DNA of 64,000 nt from Sediminibacterium roseum (GCF_009939005.1 NZ_JAACJS010000015.1:250325-314324); one strand, 5' to 3'; shown: positions 42,981 through 52,475, counted from the stretch's first letter. Numbers and translations are program-made. The notes: generated by a model from the letters alone, not told the origin.

Positions 42981-43007
42981 AAAAAAAAGAGAGGCCGGGC
43001 CTCTCTT
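42981..43007 (-). terminator. intrinsic terminator after the nucleotidyltransferase gene
   Basis: Minus strand AAGAGAGG, short loop, CCTCTCTT, then a run of T. Confidence 0.87.
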
Positions 43008-43048
43008 CAAGAAATCATTGATTACAATAGATCAGTACCACAAAATGT

Positions 43049-43951
43049 TTAACGCCATAACTGCGCCGGGTATTCTCCCTTGGCCACCAGTGCTTCCACA
43101 CTTGCTTTCACGCCCGGGGCGTCTTCTTTATAGGTAACGCCGAACCATTTTGCAGAAGTAGGGATCACCTTCACATCGCCTTTACCCGATTCGATAAAAT
43201 GTTTCATCGCAAGCGGAAGGAAAAACTCTGCCTTGGGTTCGTTGCCATGTTCGTCGAGGAACTTACCAAACTGTTCCTCGCACAGGTCTATAAAGCCCGG
43301 CGCAAAGCAGAGATAATTCATGCTCACAAGGCTGTCTTCCGAAACCTCATGGAGCCCATTTGCATCTTCATACGTGATCTTCCCGTCTGCATTGCGGAAT
43401 ATGCTGGTCCGCTCGTTGATGTCGGTAAGGTTGTTGTTCGCATCCACATCGCATACACCGCGGCTTACGCTTCCGTTATCGCTCAGGGTGTTCCTCAGTT
43501 CATAGCCGATGATGCTGTATGTTTTTTCGTTTACGTCTTTGGTTAAGAAATCGTAGGCCTTTACAAATGCATCGCGGCCGTAATAGTCGTCGGCATTGAT
43601 CACCGCGAACGGTTCATTTACTTTTCCCTTGCAGCAAAGAACGGCATGCGCCGTACCCCATGGTTTGGTGCGCTCCGCGGGAATGGTTCTGCCGCCGGTG
43701 TACGCTTCGAGGTACTGGTAAACATAATCGGTTTCGATGCGTCCCTTCAATTTAGGTTCGAAGATGGCCTTGAAATTCTCAGCGAATTCTTCACGGATGA
43801 TGAAAACGACTTTGCCAAATCCTGCCCTGATCGCGTCGTAAATTGAATAATCCATTATAGTTTCGCCACCGGGACCAAAAGATTCGATCTGTTTCATGCT
43901 TCCGTAACGGCTGGCCATTCCGGCCGCTAATATCACGAGTGTTGGTTTCAT
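43049..43951 (-). CDS. sugar-phosphate nucleotidyltransferase
   Basis: The 300-residue protein begins LVILAAGMASRYGSMKQIE, the nucleotide-binding loop (G-x-x-x-R-x-G) of NDP-sugar pyrophosphorylases, and has NADDYYGRDAF, the metal/sugar-contact region. It would activate a sugar-1-phosphate with NTP. It is too diverged to name the sugar; no polysaccharide genes adjoin. The C-terminus is short, with no left-handed helix domain. Confidence 0.85.
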   Translation of the reverse strand: MKPTLVILAAGMASRYGSMKQIESFGPGGETIMDYSIYDAIRAGFGKVVFIIREEFAENFKAIFEPKLKGRIETDYVYQYLEAYTGGRTIPAERTKPWGTAHAVLCCKGKVNEPFAVINADDYYGRDAFVKAYDFLTKDVNEKTYSIIGYELRNTLSDNGSVSRGVCDVDANNNLTDINERTSIFRNADGKITYEDANGLHEVSEDSLVSMNYLCFAPGFIDLCEEQFGKFLDEHGNEPKAEFFLPLAMKHFIESGKGDVKVIPTSAKWFGVTYKEDAPGVKASVEALVAKGEYPAQLWR

Positions 43952-44008
43952 ATTGTATTTTTAAGAATTGCGAAGCTAATTGTTTGCGCCGGGTTCTCAA
44001 ACATTGAA

Positions 44009-44902
44009 ATGCAGGAAAGTCTACAAAATATCAACGTTCAGCGCCTGCGCAGCTTCTCTGCAAAAGATATGCCCGTAGATGTGCTGCGCCTCGACCGCAT
44101 CCATCCCGTTGTTTCGGGAAACAAATGGTTCAAACTGCAATTCTACCTGCAGGATGCCATCGCGCAGCAGAAAAATACCATTGCCACTTTCGGCGGCGCC
44201 TGGTCTAACCACATCGTTGCTGCCGCATTTGCCGCAAAGGCATCCGGGCTGCAAAGCATTGGATTCATTCGTGGTGACCAGCAGGTGGCGCGTGCGGAAA
44301 CGCTGCAACAGGCTGCGGCTTACGGGATGAAGCTATCGTTTGTGGACCGCGAAACGTACCGCGACAAAGCATCGGTTATCAACGCCCATCCAGATCCCGG
44401 CATTTACTGGATCATGGAGGGCGGCTACGGCGAACTGGGTTCGAAAGGGGCGGCCGGTATTTTGTCTTCCGCAGATACCTCTTCTTACACGCATATCCTC
44501 TGCGCCGTGGGAACGGGCACGATGTTATCGGGTTTGGTGCGGGCCGCATTGCCAGGGCAAAACATCATGGGCATCAGCGTGCTCAAAAACAATTCCGGCA
44601 TTGAGGCAGCAATACGTTCCTTGTTGGGCAGCGGGCAGCGGCACCAGCCATTTTCCATCAACCACGATTATCATTTTGGTGGTTATGCGAGGCACCCGGC
44701 AGAACTGATCCGGTTTATGATCGGGTTGTGGGAAACAGAACAGCTTCCAACAGATATCGTTTATACTTCAAAACTGCTTTTTGCGGCGAGGGACATGCTC
44801 CTCAAAAATCATTTCCCAATGCGGGCGCGGATTTTGCTTGTGCATAGTGGCGGATTGCAGGGTAATCATTCGTTGCCGCCCGGTACATTACCTTTTTTAT
44901 AA
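44009..44902 (+). CDS. PLP-dependent ACC deaminase / D-cysteine desulfhydrase family protein
   Basis: This 297-residue fold-type II PLP enzyme has the lysine segment SGNKWFKL near residue 37, FGGAWSNHIVA, and a glycine-rich phosphate loop in AVGTGTMLSGL. Family members deaminate 1-aminocyclopropane-1-carboxylate or D-cysteine; the two activities cannot be separated by eye, and most bacterial copies are thought to be D-cysteine desulfhydrases. It is divergent from the nucleotidyltransferase gene. Confidence 0.85.
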   Translation: MQESLQNINVQRLRSFSAKDMPVDVLRLDRIHPVVSGNKWFKLQFYLQDAIAQQKNTIATFGGAWSNHIVAAAFAAKASGLQSIGFIRGDQQVARAETLQQAAAYGMKLSFVDRETYRDKASVINAHPDPGIYWIMEGGYGELGSKGAAGILSSADTSSYTHILCAVGTGTMLSGLVRAALPGQNIMGISVLKNNSGIEAAIRSLLGSGQRHQPFSINHDYHFGGYARHPAELIRFMIGLWETEQLPTDIVYTSKLLFAARDMLLKNHFPMRARILLVHSGGLQGNHSLPPGTLPFL

Positions 44903-44914
44903 GTTTTGAGATTT

Positions 44915-44922
44915 TATATTTG
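44915..44922 (+). promoter_or_regulatory. promoter -7 box TATATTTG for the downstream secreted-protein gene
   Basis: A perfect -7 box that ends 5 bases before ATG 44928, giving a nearly leaderless transcript. Confidence 0.65.
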
Positions 44923-44927
44923 CAGTG

Positions 44928-46046
44928 ATGAAGTCAGTTTTAAAGTTTGCCGTACTCCTGGCCGTTCTGTTCACAGCGGGCACCGCCCGTGCACAGAACC
45001 CGCTGCCGGATCTTAATGTGAGGGAATTGACAAGAGGCAAGATCCAGGTGAGCTGGTACAGCCCGGAAGGCAACTGTATTCAACTCGCCGTTCAACGCTC
45101 AACCGACAGCAGCCGGAATTTCCGTACCATTTTTTCCGCACTCTCGCCGGAATTGGTGAACAATGGCTTTCTCGACAACAAACCCATCCCGGGAAAAGCT
45201 TATTACCGTATTTTTTATGTGATCCAGGGCGGCGCCTATTTCTTCACCCGCGCCGTAATGGTAGAAACAACCCCGGCGGTTATTGAAACGCCTTTATCAT
45301 CGCTCGAAAAACCCAAGGACCTTACCAATATTTACCTGAAGAAAACACTATTGTTCCGGCTCACGCGCCCAGAATACCAGCGGTTCAGGGATTCGGTACT
45401 GAAAGCAAAGGATGCCCTGCGCCGCATGGATGCGAACAATGTGGAATGGAAACCTGCGCAAAACAATGCCAGCAAAGACATGGTTCGGGTATACCAGAAA
45501 GACATGCTGGTGGCCGAGCTGGACCGCAAAGCGTATGCGCGTTTCCGCGATTCGATCAATGAATATACAAAGGATACGTTGGTGGCGATCGACCCATCGC
45601 GCACCCAGATCCACCCGTTTACGCCGATTCCAAGGGGTACCGTTTTTATTTACCGCAACGACAGCCTGATCAGGCAGATCGATGTGACGCTGTATAAAAA
45701 TTTCAAGGATTCAATGTCTACACGCACGAAGGATACATTGTTTGCGAAAGACAACAACCGTGTAGAGATCCACCCGTTCATGCCGAGGTTTGCCTGGAGG
45801 CCGTCGCAATACGTGTTTACAAACAGCAAAGGGTTCCTTACCATTTATTTACCGCTCGCCAAACAGCGCCGTTACCATATTATTTTTTACGAGGAAGACG
45901 GGTCAGAGGTATTCCGCATCAAGTCTGTTAAAGAAACCGAATTCATCCTCGACAAAACCGAATTTGTACATACCGGCTGGTTTAATTTTGAATTGTTTGA
46001 GGATGATAAGCTGAAGGAAAAGAACAGGTTCTATCTTTCGAATTGA
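44928..46046 (+). CDS. secreted protein of unknown function with fibronectin-like N-terminus
   Basis: The 372-residue protein has a signal peptide (about 1-22, ending ARAQ). Residues about 30-105 (IQVSWYSPEGNCIQLAVQRS, then KAYYRIFYVIQGG) have the strand pattern of a fibronectin type III-like domain. The rest contains two or three loose repeats around KDTLVAIDPSRTQIHPF and KDTLFAKDNNRVEIHPF, so it may be a scaffold or adhesion-like protein. No named family was recognised. It converges on lipB with a 5-base gap. Confidence 0.65.
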   Translation: MKSVLKFAVLLAVLFTAGTARAQNPLPDLNVRELTRGKIQVSWYSPEGNCIQLAVQRSTDSSRNFRTIFSALSPELVNNGFLDNKPIPGKAYYRIFYVIQGGAYFFTRAVMVETTPAVIETPLSSLEKPKDLTNIYLKKTLLFRLTRPEYQRFRDSVLKAKDALRRMDANNVEWKPAQNNASKDMVRVYQKDMLVAELDRKAYARFRDSINEYTKDTLVAIDPSRTQIHPFTPIPRGTVFIYRNDSLIRQIDVTLYKNFKDSMSTRTKDTLFAKDNNRVEIHPFMPRFAWRPSQYVFTNSKGFLTIYLPLAKQRRYHIIFYEEDGSEVFRIKSVKETEFILDKTEFVHTGWFNFELFEDDKLKEKNRFYLSN

Positions 46047-46051
46047 AAGGT

Positions 46052-46759
46052 TCAGGACACACGCAATTCGCACCCGAACACTTTTTCAAAGTTGCGCATT
46101 ACTTTTTCTTTTACTTCTTCCATCGGCACTTCCCTTCCCAGTTCTTTTTGCAGGGAGGTAACCTGTTTGTCCTGTATGCCGCAGGGCACGATAAAATTAA
46201 AATAGTCGAGATCGGTATTCACGTTGAATGCGAAACCGTGCATGGTGATCCACCTGCTGCATTTGATGCCCATGGCGCAGATCTTGCGTTCTTTGCCTTT
46301 TGTATGCGGATCGAGCCAAACGCCGGTTTCTCCCGGGCTCCTGTCGCCCTGCAACCCATATTCCGCCATTGTTAAAATGATCACTTCTTCCAGGCTGCGA
46401 AGGTACCAGCCCAGGTCGGTCCTGAATTTTTCGAGATCGAGTATGGGATAACCTACCAGTTGCTGCGGGCCATGAAAAGTAATATCCCCGCCCCGGTTGA
46501 TGTGAAAATATTCGATGCCTTTTTCAGAGCGCTGTGACTCATCGATCAGTACATGTGTATCTTTTCCGCTTTTGCCCAATGTATACACGGGGTCGTGTTC
46601 CACAAACAAAAGATGGTTGATGGTTGGGCTTTCCACTCCATCCGCCCCGGCCAAACGCTGTGCCGCCTTGATGTCTGCATTCTTTTTCAGCAGCTCCTCC
46701 TGGTAATCCCAGGTTTCCTTGTAGCGGCGCCTGCCGAGGTCTTGAAACAATACTTGCAT
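46052..46759 (-). CDS. lipB: lipoyl(octanoyl) transferase
   Basis: LipB moves octanoyl groups from acyl carrier protein to lipoyl domains. The 235-residue protein shows the N-terminal FVEHDPVYTLGKSG, RGGDITFHGPQQLVGYP, the catalytic lysine in AMGIKCSRWITMHGFA, and the catalytic cysteine in IVPCGIQDKQVTSL. The ATG at 46759 (MQVLFQDLG) is chosen because a perfect promoter box lies just upstream, inside the longer frame. Confidence 0.95.
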   Translation of the reverse strand: MQVLFQDLGRRRYKETWDYQEELLKKNADIKAAQRLAGADGVESPTINHLLFVEHDPVYTLGKSGKDTHVLIDESQRSEKGIEYFHINRGGDITFHGPQQLVGYPILDLEKFRTDLGWYLRSLEEVIILTMAEYGLQGDRSPGETGVWLDPHTKGKERKICAMGIKCSRWITMHGFAFNVNTDLDYFNFIVPCGIQDKQVTSLQKELGREVPMEEVKEKVMRNFEKVFGCELRVS

Positions 46760-46763
46760 GCGG

Positions 46764-46771
46764 CAAAGGTA
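46764..46771 (-). promoter_or_regulatory. promoter -7 box TACCTTTG for lipB
   Basis: A perfect box on the minus strand, ending 4 bases before the lipB ATG (46759). The sequence between box and ATG, TTTGCCGCATGC, is identical to that at the divergent pseudouridine synthase gene. Confidence 0.65.
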
Positions 46772-46939
46772 AGTGTTACGTGTTTTGAGTTGGGAACTGA
46801 TCAGATCGTACCAGTTAAACAAAGTTTATACAGGGTTTGTTCGGTCGTTGTTTTCCCGGGCGTTTCCGGCGGGTCATCCAATCTGCGCGTTTTAGCGGTC
46901 AACCGTTTGCACGGGCTTCAAACTCCTGTTCCGAACGCT

Positions 46940-46947
46940 TATCTTTG
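46940..46947 (+). promoter_or_regulatory. promoter -7 box TATCTTTG for the pseudouridine synthase gene
   Basis: A perfect box, 4 bases before the ATG at 46952, which fixes this start over a much longer open frame. Confidence 0.65.
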
Positions 46948-46951
46948 CCGC

Positions 46952-48010
46952 ATGCAGGACGAATCAGAGCTGGAACCGTTTTCAGAAGAGCCTTCCGAAA
47001 CCTTATATGAGCGGCGGACTTTTGTGATTGACCGTGGCCAGGAGCCGCAGCGCATCGACAAATGGCTGCAGCGTCATATAGAAGGCGCCACGCGCAACAA
47101 GGTGCAGCAGGGCATCGAGGCAGGTTTTGTAACGGTGAACGGCAAACCCGTTAAAAGCAACTACAAGATCAGGGCTGCGGATGAGATTCTCGTGATGAGC
47201 CTCATCAACCCCGAATACACTACGCTGAAACGGGAAGATATTCCGCTGAATATTGTTTATGAAGATGAAGCCATCCTAGTTATCAACAAACCACCCAATA
47301 TGGTGGTGCATCCCGGCGTGGGCAACCACAGCGGCACTTTGCTGAATGGTGTGGCCTATCACCTGGAAAAACAAAACCCCAATATTGATGAGGATGCGTT
47401 GCCAAGGTTTGGCCTTGTACACAGGATCGACAAAAATACAACCGGCCTTATCGTTCTCGCCAAAACACCCGAGGCCGCGGCGCATCTTGCCAAACAATTC
47501 TTCAGTCATACGGTAAAACGCCGATATGTTGCGCTCGTATGGGGCGATATGGAGCAGGACACCGGCACCATCACCGGGCACGTGGGAAGGCATGAGACCA
47601 TGCGAAAGACCTTCACCGTTTATCCCGAGGGCGAGCTGGGCAAACATGCCGTTACACATTACAAGGTGATCGAACGCTTCGGTTATGTTACGCTTGTGCA
47701 GTGCGTACTTGAAACCGGCCGTACCCACCAGATCCGTGTGCACATGAAACACATTGGCCATACATTGTTCAACGATTGGGAATACGGCGGAGATAAAATC
47801 CTCAAAGGCACCATCTATTCAAAGTACAAACAGTTTGTAGACAACTGTTTTGAAGCATGCCCGCGTTGCGCCCTGCATGCGCAGACATTGGGCTTTGTTC
47901 ATCCCGTAACGCAGAAAGAGATCATGTTCGAGTCGGACCTGCCGAATGATATGGCGCGTGTGATCGAGAAATGGCGGGCATACGTCAGCTCCCGTAAGAA
48001 CGATATTTAG
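46952..48010 (+). CDS. RluA-family pseudouridine synthase (RluD-like)
   Basis: The 352-residue enzyme converts specific uridines in rRNA to pseudouridine. It has an N-terminal S4 RNA-binding domain (about 25-85: RIDKWLQRHIEGATRNKVQQ) and the catalytic domain with the active-site aspartate in HRIDKNTTGL. GRTHQIRVHMKHIGH is the second conserved motif. The size and S4 domain match RluD, which modifies 23S helix 69, but RluC cannot be excluded. The reading frame is open far upstream, yet the start at 46952 matches the family and the promoter box. Confidence 0.92.
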   Translation: MQDESELEPFSEEPSETLYERRTFVIDRGQEPQRIDKWLQRHIEGATRNKVQQGIEAGFVTVNGKPVKSNYKIRAADEILVMSLINPEYTTLKREDIPLNIVYEDEAILVINKPPNMVVHPGVGNHSGTLLNGVAYHLEKQNPNIDEDALPRFGLVHRIDKNTTGLIVLAKTPEAAAHLAKQFFSHTVKRRYVALVWGDMEQDTGTITGHVGRHETMRKTFTVYPEGELGKHAVTHYKVIERFGYVTLVQCVLETGRTHQIRVHMKHIGHTLFNDWEYGGDKILKGTIYSKYKQFVDNCFEACPRCALHAQTLGFVHPVTQKEIMFESDLPNDMARVIEKWRAYVSSRKNDI

Positions 48011-48041
48011 GGTAACAGCAAATGAACACGAGCCCGTTCCC

Positions 48042-48049
48042 TATATTTG
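48042..48049 (+). promoter_or_regulatory. promoter -7 box TATATTTG for bioB
   Basis: A perfect box, 21 bases before the ATG at 48071. Confidence 0.6.
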
Positions 48050-48070
48050 CCTTACCAAAATCCTTAACAA

Positions 48071-49066
48071 ATGTCAGACATCAGGAACAACTGGACCCTA
48101 CCCGAAATAAAAGACATATATGATATGCCGATGCTCGAGCTCGTGTACCGCGCCTCCTCGCTGCATCGCAAGTACAACGATACTGCCGAGGTACAGGTTT
48201 GTACCTTGCTGAGCATTAAAACGGGCGGATGTAGTGAAGACTGCGCCTATTGCCCGCAGGCGGCCCGCTACAACACGGGTGTTGATGTGCAGGCATTGAT
48301 GAAAAAAGAAGACGTGCTATCCTACGCCCAAAAAGCAAAAGACGCCGGCAGTACGCGCTTCTGTATGGGCGCGGCCTGGAGAGAGGTAAGAGACAACCGC
48401 GATTTTGACCGCGTACTCGATATGGTCAAAGGCGTTAATGAACTGGGCATGGAAGTATGCTGCACACTCGGGATGCTTACCGAATACCAGGCCCAGCGTT
48501 TGGCAGATGCAGGTTTGTATGCATACAACCACAACCTCGATACCAGCAAGGAACATTACAGCGAGATCATTACCACACGTACTTTCAACGACAGGCTCGA
48601 AACACTTGACAACGTGCGCAAAGCCGGTGTTACGGTTTGCTGTGGCGGCATCATTGGTTTGGGTGAAACGCATGAAGACAGGATCAAGATGCTCCATACG
48701 CTAGCCACTATGCCCGAACATCCGGAGAGCGTACCCATCAACGCACTCGTGCCTATTGCGGGAACGCCGCTTGGGAACAATACAAAAGTGGATATATGGG
48801 ATATGGTACGCATGATAGCAACGGCAAGGATACTGATGCCAAAAACAATGGTGAGGCTGAGCGCGGGCCGGAACGATATGAGCGTTGCCGAACAGGCATT
48901 CTGTTTCATGGCGGGCGCGAACTCCATTTTTGCAGGTGATAAGCTATTGACTACAGCCAACCCGGGATTTGACGCAGACAATGCAATGTTCGAATTACTC
49001 GGGCTCAAGCCACGCAAGGCCTTCAAAGAAGAAAAGCAATACCTGAGCGAGATGATCGAAGCATAG
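48071..49066 (+). CDS. bioB: biotin synthase
   Basis: BioB is a radical-SAM enzyme that inserts sulfur into dethiobiotin. The 331-residue protein has the SAM-cluster cysteines Cys54, Cys58 and Cys61 ([11 protein letters not shown]), and later [11 protein letters not shown] and RLSAGRNDM, whose Arg and neighbouring Cys residues hold the second iron-sulfur cluster. No other biotin gene is near. It ends in a bidirectional terminator shared with the GH20 gene. Confidence 0.96.
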   Translation: MSDIRNNWTLPEIKDIYDMPMLELVYRASSLHRKYNDTAEVQVCTLLSIKTGGCSEDCAYCPQAARYNTGVDVQALMKKEDVLSYAQKAKDAGSTRFCMGAAWREVRDNRDFDRVLDMVKGVNELGMEVCCTLGMLTEYQAQRLADAGLYAYNHNLDTSKEHYSEIITTRTFNDRLETLDNVRKAGVTVCCGGIIGLGETHEDRIKMLHTLATMPEHPESVPINALVPIAGTPLGNNTKVDIWDMVRMIATARILMPKTMVRLSAGRNDMSVAEQAFCFMAGANSIFAGDKLLTTANPGFDADNAMFELLGLKPRKAFKEEKQYLSEMIEA

Positions 49067-49089
49067 ACCGATCGAAACATGGCTAAAAA

Positions 49090-49136
49090 AACAAGGGAGC
49101 AGGATCGCTTACAAAAAGATCCTGCTCCCATTTTTA
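49090..49136. terminator. bidirectional intrinsic terminator between bioB and the GH20 gene
   Basis: Perfect 12 bp stem GGGAGCAGGATC / GATCCTGCTCCC with an 11-base loop; T-rich tails occur on both strands. Confidence 0.92.
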
Positions 49137-49158
49137 TTGATACACCTTACCGGCGATT

Positions 49159-51060
49159 CTATTTTTTTACCACTACCCTTGTTCTCGCCTGCATTTCCGC
49201 AACAGGCATGGTAACGATCCTTCCCACCTGGCGGTTGCCGATATAGGAAGCAACACGCAGGTTCACCGCATCTTTCGGCATGGTGATGGGTTTGTCTGTA
49301 TACTTCGGGTAAAACCGGTCGGGGAATGAATTGTCAAAACTATAATACAGGTCCACCGCATCCACTTCCTTGTTCAGCGCGATGTGGTACAGGCTATCGG
49401 CCCCTTTGCTGATAGAGAAAGCCGGTTCATACACACTGGGTGCATATTTTTTCTCGGCAACATCATACCGCTCGAAATGTTTTTCCACGCGTGAGAAGAA
49501 ATTGTTCCAGTTCTTTTTTTCTTTGGGCGACCAAACGCTTTCTGCAATGGCGAACGCACGCGGCCAGAGCATGTATTGGGCGTGGCGCATGTTGTAGATC
49601 TGCTCAGACCATAAGTTTGCCTGCCCGCCTTTGATGTATTGCTTGTCTACTCCTTCCGGCAACGGATCAAACTCGTATGTTTTCTTTAAACGCAGCGAGG
49701 CGTAGATCCTTGGTTCCATCACAACATCTCCCTGCATGTAATCCAGGTAGGCATACGTGGTTGGACTCATCACCACCTCATGCTTCATTTTTGCGGCTTC
49801 GATACCGCCCTTAACGCCGCGCCAGCTCATTACCGCGGCGCTCGGGGCAAGGCCACCTTCGAGGATCTCGTCCCAACCAAGGAATTTCTTGCCTTTTGAT
49901 TCAACGATCTTTTCGAGGCGTTTTTCAAAATAGCTCTGCACCTCTTCCATCGATTTCAGGTTCTCACGCACCATCAGCGCCTTGATCTGGTCGTTCTTTT
50001 CCCAGAAATTTTTCGGGCACTCATCGCCACCCACATGTATGTATTCAAACGGAAACAGCTGCGCAACCTGCGTCATTACCTTGTCAAGAAAATCGTACAC
50101 TTTTTCGTTGGCCGGGCAGAGCGTATTGTCTACCAGGGCGATGGGCGGCGCGCCCCTCGACCAATCCATGATCACTTCGCCGGAGCGTACGCGGTAAGTA
50201 TTCGCTGCTGGGGTACATGACAGTTCAGGATAGGATGCAACGGCTGCAAGGCTGTGGCCGGGAACATCAATCTCGGGCAGAATATTTACAAAACGTTCTT
50301 TTGCATATTGAACAATCTCCCTGATGTCGTCCTGCGTATAAAAGCCGCCGTAATCTTTTGGTTCATCCGCCGCCGGTGGCGAGAAGGTTCCGAAATAACC
50401 TGTTTTCTTTACGTTCCAGGCACCCACTTCCGTAAGTTTCGGAAGCCCTTTGATCTCGATGCGCCATCCCTCGTCATCGGTCAGGTGCAGGTGCAGCAGG
50501 TTGTATTTGTAACGCACCATATCGTCGATGAACTGCTTTACTTCGGCTTTGGTAAAGAAATGGCGGGCAACATCGAACATCAATCCGCGCCAGCCAAAAC
50601 GCGGGCTGTCATTGATCTCCACTACCGGCGCCGTCCACTTAACACCGCTCACCAATTTTGCGCTTTCTATTTCTTTGGGGAAGAGTTGAAGCAATGTCTG
50701 TACACCGTAAAACAATCCTGCCGGCTGGTTGGCTTTGATGGTGATGTTTTTAGTGGTTACAGACAGTGCATATCCCTCCTTGCCCATTTTCGCATCACCG
50801 GTCAATGCCAGGCGGATCGTGGCATTGGCTTTACCCATGGTCACTTTGTTCCCGGTAGGAACAGAGAGCCTTTCTTTCAGCACCGCTGTTACCTGTTTCA
50901 AACCGGCATCGAACGGTGCTTCGATGATAATATTCCGGGGAAGTGTAAAATTGCCCGCACCCGCTACCATGGATACCGGCGCCGGGATAATGGCAATGTT
51001 GTTCTGTCCAAAAGAAAAAAGACAGCTAAAAATTCCTGCGGCAAGGGCTAAGCGTTTCAT
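49159..51060 (-). CDS. beta-N-acetylhexosaminidase, glycoside hydrolase family 20
   Basis: This 633-residue secreted enzyme removes terminal GlcNAc or GalNAc from glycans or chitin fragments. It has a signal peptide (MKRLALAAGIFSCLFSFGQ), the N-terminal GH20b domain, and the catalytic TIM barrel with the Asp-Glu pair in HVGGDECPKNFW at about residue 343. The LHLTDDEGWRIEI segment is also typical. A short C-terminal domain follows. The ATG at 51060 begins the signal peptide; the open frame extends further upstream. Confidence 0.94.
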   Translation of the reverse strand: MKRLALAAGIFSCLFSFGQNNIAIIPAPVSMVAGAGNFTLPRNIIIEAPFDAGLKQVTAVLKERLSVPTGNKVTMGKANATIRLALTGDAKMGKEGYALSVTTKNITIKANQPAGLFYGVQTLLQLFPKEIESAKLVSGVKWTAPVVEINDSPRFGWRGLMFDVARHFFTKAEVKQFIDDMVRYKYNLLHLHLTDDEGWRIEIKGLPKLTEVGAWNVKKTGYFGTFSPPAADEPKDYGGFYTQDDIREIVQYAKERFVNILPEIDVPGHSLAAVASYPELSCTPAANTYRVRSGEVIMDWSRGAPPIALVDNTLCPANEKVYDFLDKVMTQVAQLFPFEYIHVGGDECPKNFWEKNDQIKALMVRENLKSMEEVQSYFEKRLEKIVESKGKKFLGWDEILEGGLAPSAAVMSWRGVKGGIEAAKMKHEVVMSPTTYAYLDYMQGDVVMEPRIYASLRLKKTYEFDPLPEGVDKQYIKGGQANLWSEQIYNMRHAQYMLWPRAFAIAESVWSPKEKKNWNNFFSRVEKHFERYDVAEKKYAPSVYEPAFSISKGADSLYHIALNKEVDAVDLYYSFDNSFPDRFYPKYTDKPITMPKDAVNLRVASYIGNRQVGRIVTMPVAEMQARTRVVVKK

Positions 51061-51233
51061 AGAGACGGCTAAATTTAGGGAGGCTAAAATACGATTTTGA
51101 AAACTCGGGGCCGGGAAATGTTGGAACGGATCGTATTTGACCATTTCCTGTCACCCGTTTTTGCAATAAAACTTATGAAAGTTGTGATTTTACTTCACCC
51201 GCCGCGAATCATATACAAACACCCAACCACCCG

Positions 51234-51731
51234 ATGCAAACACCTGCCGAAAAAGAGGCCTTCCTGCAACTGATCGAAGACAACAAAGCGATCATCTACA
51301 AGGTTTGCCATTCTTATTGCAAAAGCAGGGCGGACCACGAAGACCTTGCGCAGGAGATCCTCTACCAGCTCTGGCGTTCGGCTGCGCGCTACGATGCGAA
51401 CCAGCGTTTTTCGACCTGGATGTACCGGATCGCGTTGAATGTTGCCATCTCGTTTTACCGGAAAAGTGCACGCAGCAACACCGTTTCGCTCACCGGCGAG
51501 GAGGAATTTATTGCCGACCACAACGGAGAAGAGGATGAGGACCTCAGGCGGTTGCAAACGTTTATACACGGTTTGAAGGAACTGGAGAAAGCGCTGATGC
51601 TGCTGTACCTCGAATCGCACAGTTACAGGGAGATCGCCGGGATACTGGGCATCACAGAAACCAATGTGGCCACCAGCATCGGCCGCATCAAAGAAAAACT
51701 GAAACAGAAATTTTTAAACGCAAAAAAATAA
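51234..51731 (+). CDS. ECF-type RNA polymerase sigma factor
   Basis: The 165-residue protein has region 2 (about 20-85: DHEDLAQEILYQLWRS, then FSTWMYRIALNVAISFYRK) and region 4 (about 110-160: LEKALMLLYLESHSYREIAG, then ITETNVATSIGRIKEKLKQK). It begins a plus-strand pair with a membrane protein whose ATG lies 2 bases after its stop, the standard arrangement of an ECF factor and its anti-sigma partner. Confidence 0.93.
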   Translation: MQTPAEKEAFLQLIEDNKAIIYKVCHSYCKSRADHEDLAQEILYQLWRSAARYDANQRFSTWMYRIALNVAISFYRKSARSNTVSLTGEEEFIADHNGEEDEDLRRLQTFIHGLKELEKALMLLYLESHSYREIAGILGITETNVATSIGRIKEKLKQKFLNAKK

Positions 51732-51733
51732 CC

Positions 51734-52402
51734 ATGGAAGATCTTGAATTAAAAAACCTCTGGTTTTCTTACGAGAAGAAGCTGGCAGACGCACAATTGC
51801 TCAATGCCCAGTCCTGGGCGCTGAACCTCCGCTGTTTCGCAGAGATCCAGCAGAAAAAAGCGGCTTCAAAACTCCGGGCACTTGCCATACACAATGTATT
51901 CGCGGTCTTACTGGGAATTGTATGGGTGCTTTTTCTTGGCGTGCTCGTTTGGGGCAATGGTTTTGTCAACCCTTATTTTTGTGTTTCTGTTGCAGCCATC
52001 GCCCTGTTTTCCTTGTATGCGGTGATCGTGTACATCCGCCACACGGCCATCATCAACAGCATCGATTACAACGAAAGTGTTGTTGCCGCGCAGGAAAAAC
52101 TTGCCCGCCTGCAAACGTCCACTTTCCGCAGCATACGGGTGCTCTGGCTGCAGATGCCCTTTTACACCACCTTCTGGTGGAGCCCGGAATTCATTTCAAC
52201 CGGCGCCTCGTTCTGGCTCATCTCCTTCCCCATTACCCTGCTGTTCGTTGTGCTCGCTGTTTACCTGTACCGGAACCTTCGCGTTGAGAACATGCACAAA
52301 AAATGGGTGCGCGCCATTATGATGGCCGGGCCGGAGTTGAGAAACGTGGTAAGGTCGATGGCTTTCCTCGAAGAAATAGAGTTGCTCAGAAAAGATGTGT
52401 GA
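51734..52402 (+). CDS. multi-pass membrane protein, putative anti-sigma partner
   Basis: The 222-residue protein has an N-terminal cytoplasmic part (about 1-50) and about four membrane helices (near 52-73, 80-98, 148-185). It has no recognised anti-sigma zinc motif or domain. Its function is inferred only from the 2-base spacing behind the ECF sigma gene. Bacteroidota often encode such partners of unknown fold. Confidence 0.65.
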   Translation: MEDLELKNLWFSYEKKLADAQLLNAQSWALNLRCFAEIQQKKAASKLRALAIHNVFAVLLGIVWVLFLGVLVWGNGFVNPYFCVSVAAIALFSLYAVIVYIRHTAIINSIDYNESVVAAQEKLARLQTSTFRSIRVLWLQMPFYTTFWWSPEFISTGASFWLISFPITLLFVVLAVYLYRNLRVENMHKKWVRAIMMAGPELRNVVRSMAFLEEIELLRKDV

Positions 52403-52475
52403 CCATCCCGGCAGGACGCCCCGTTTTTTATCATAAGACAGCATTCCGGATCATCCGCCGGATTACGGCGCCTGG

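Noticed and set aside
46553..46951. N-terminal extension of the pseudouridine synthase
   Set aside because: The added 133 residues overlap lipB and its promoter, match nothing in the family, and a perfect promoter box precedes the internal ATG.
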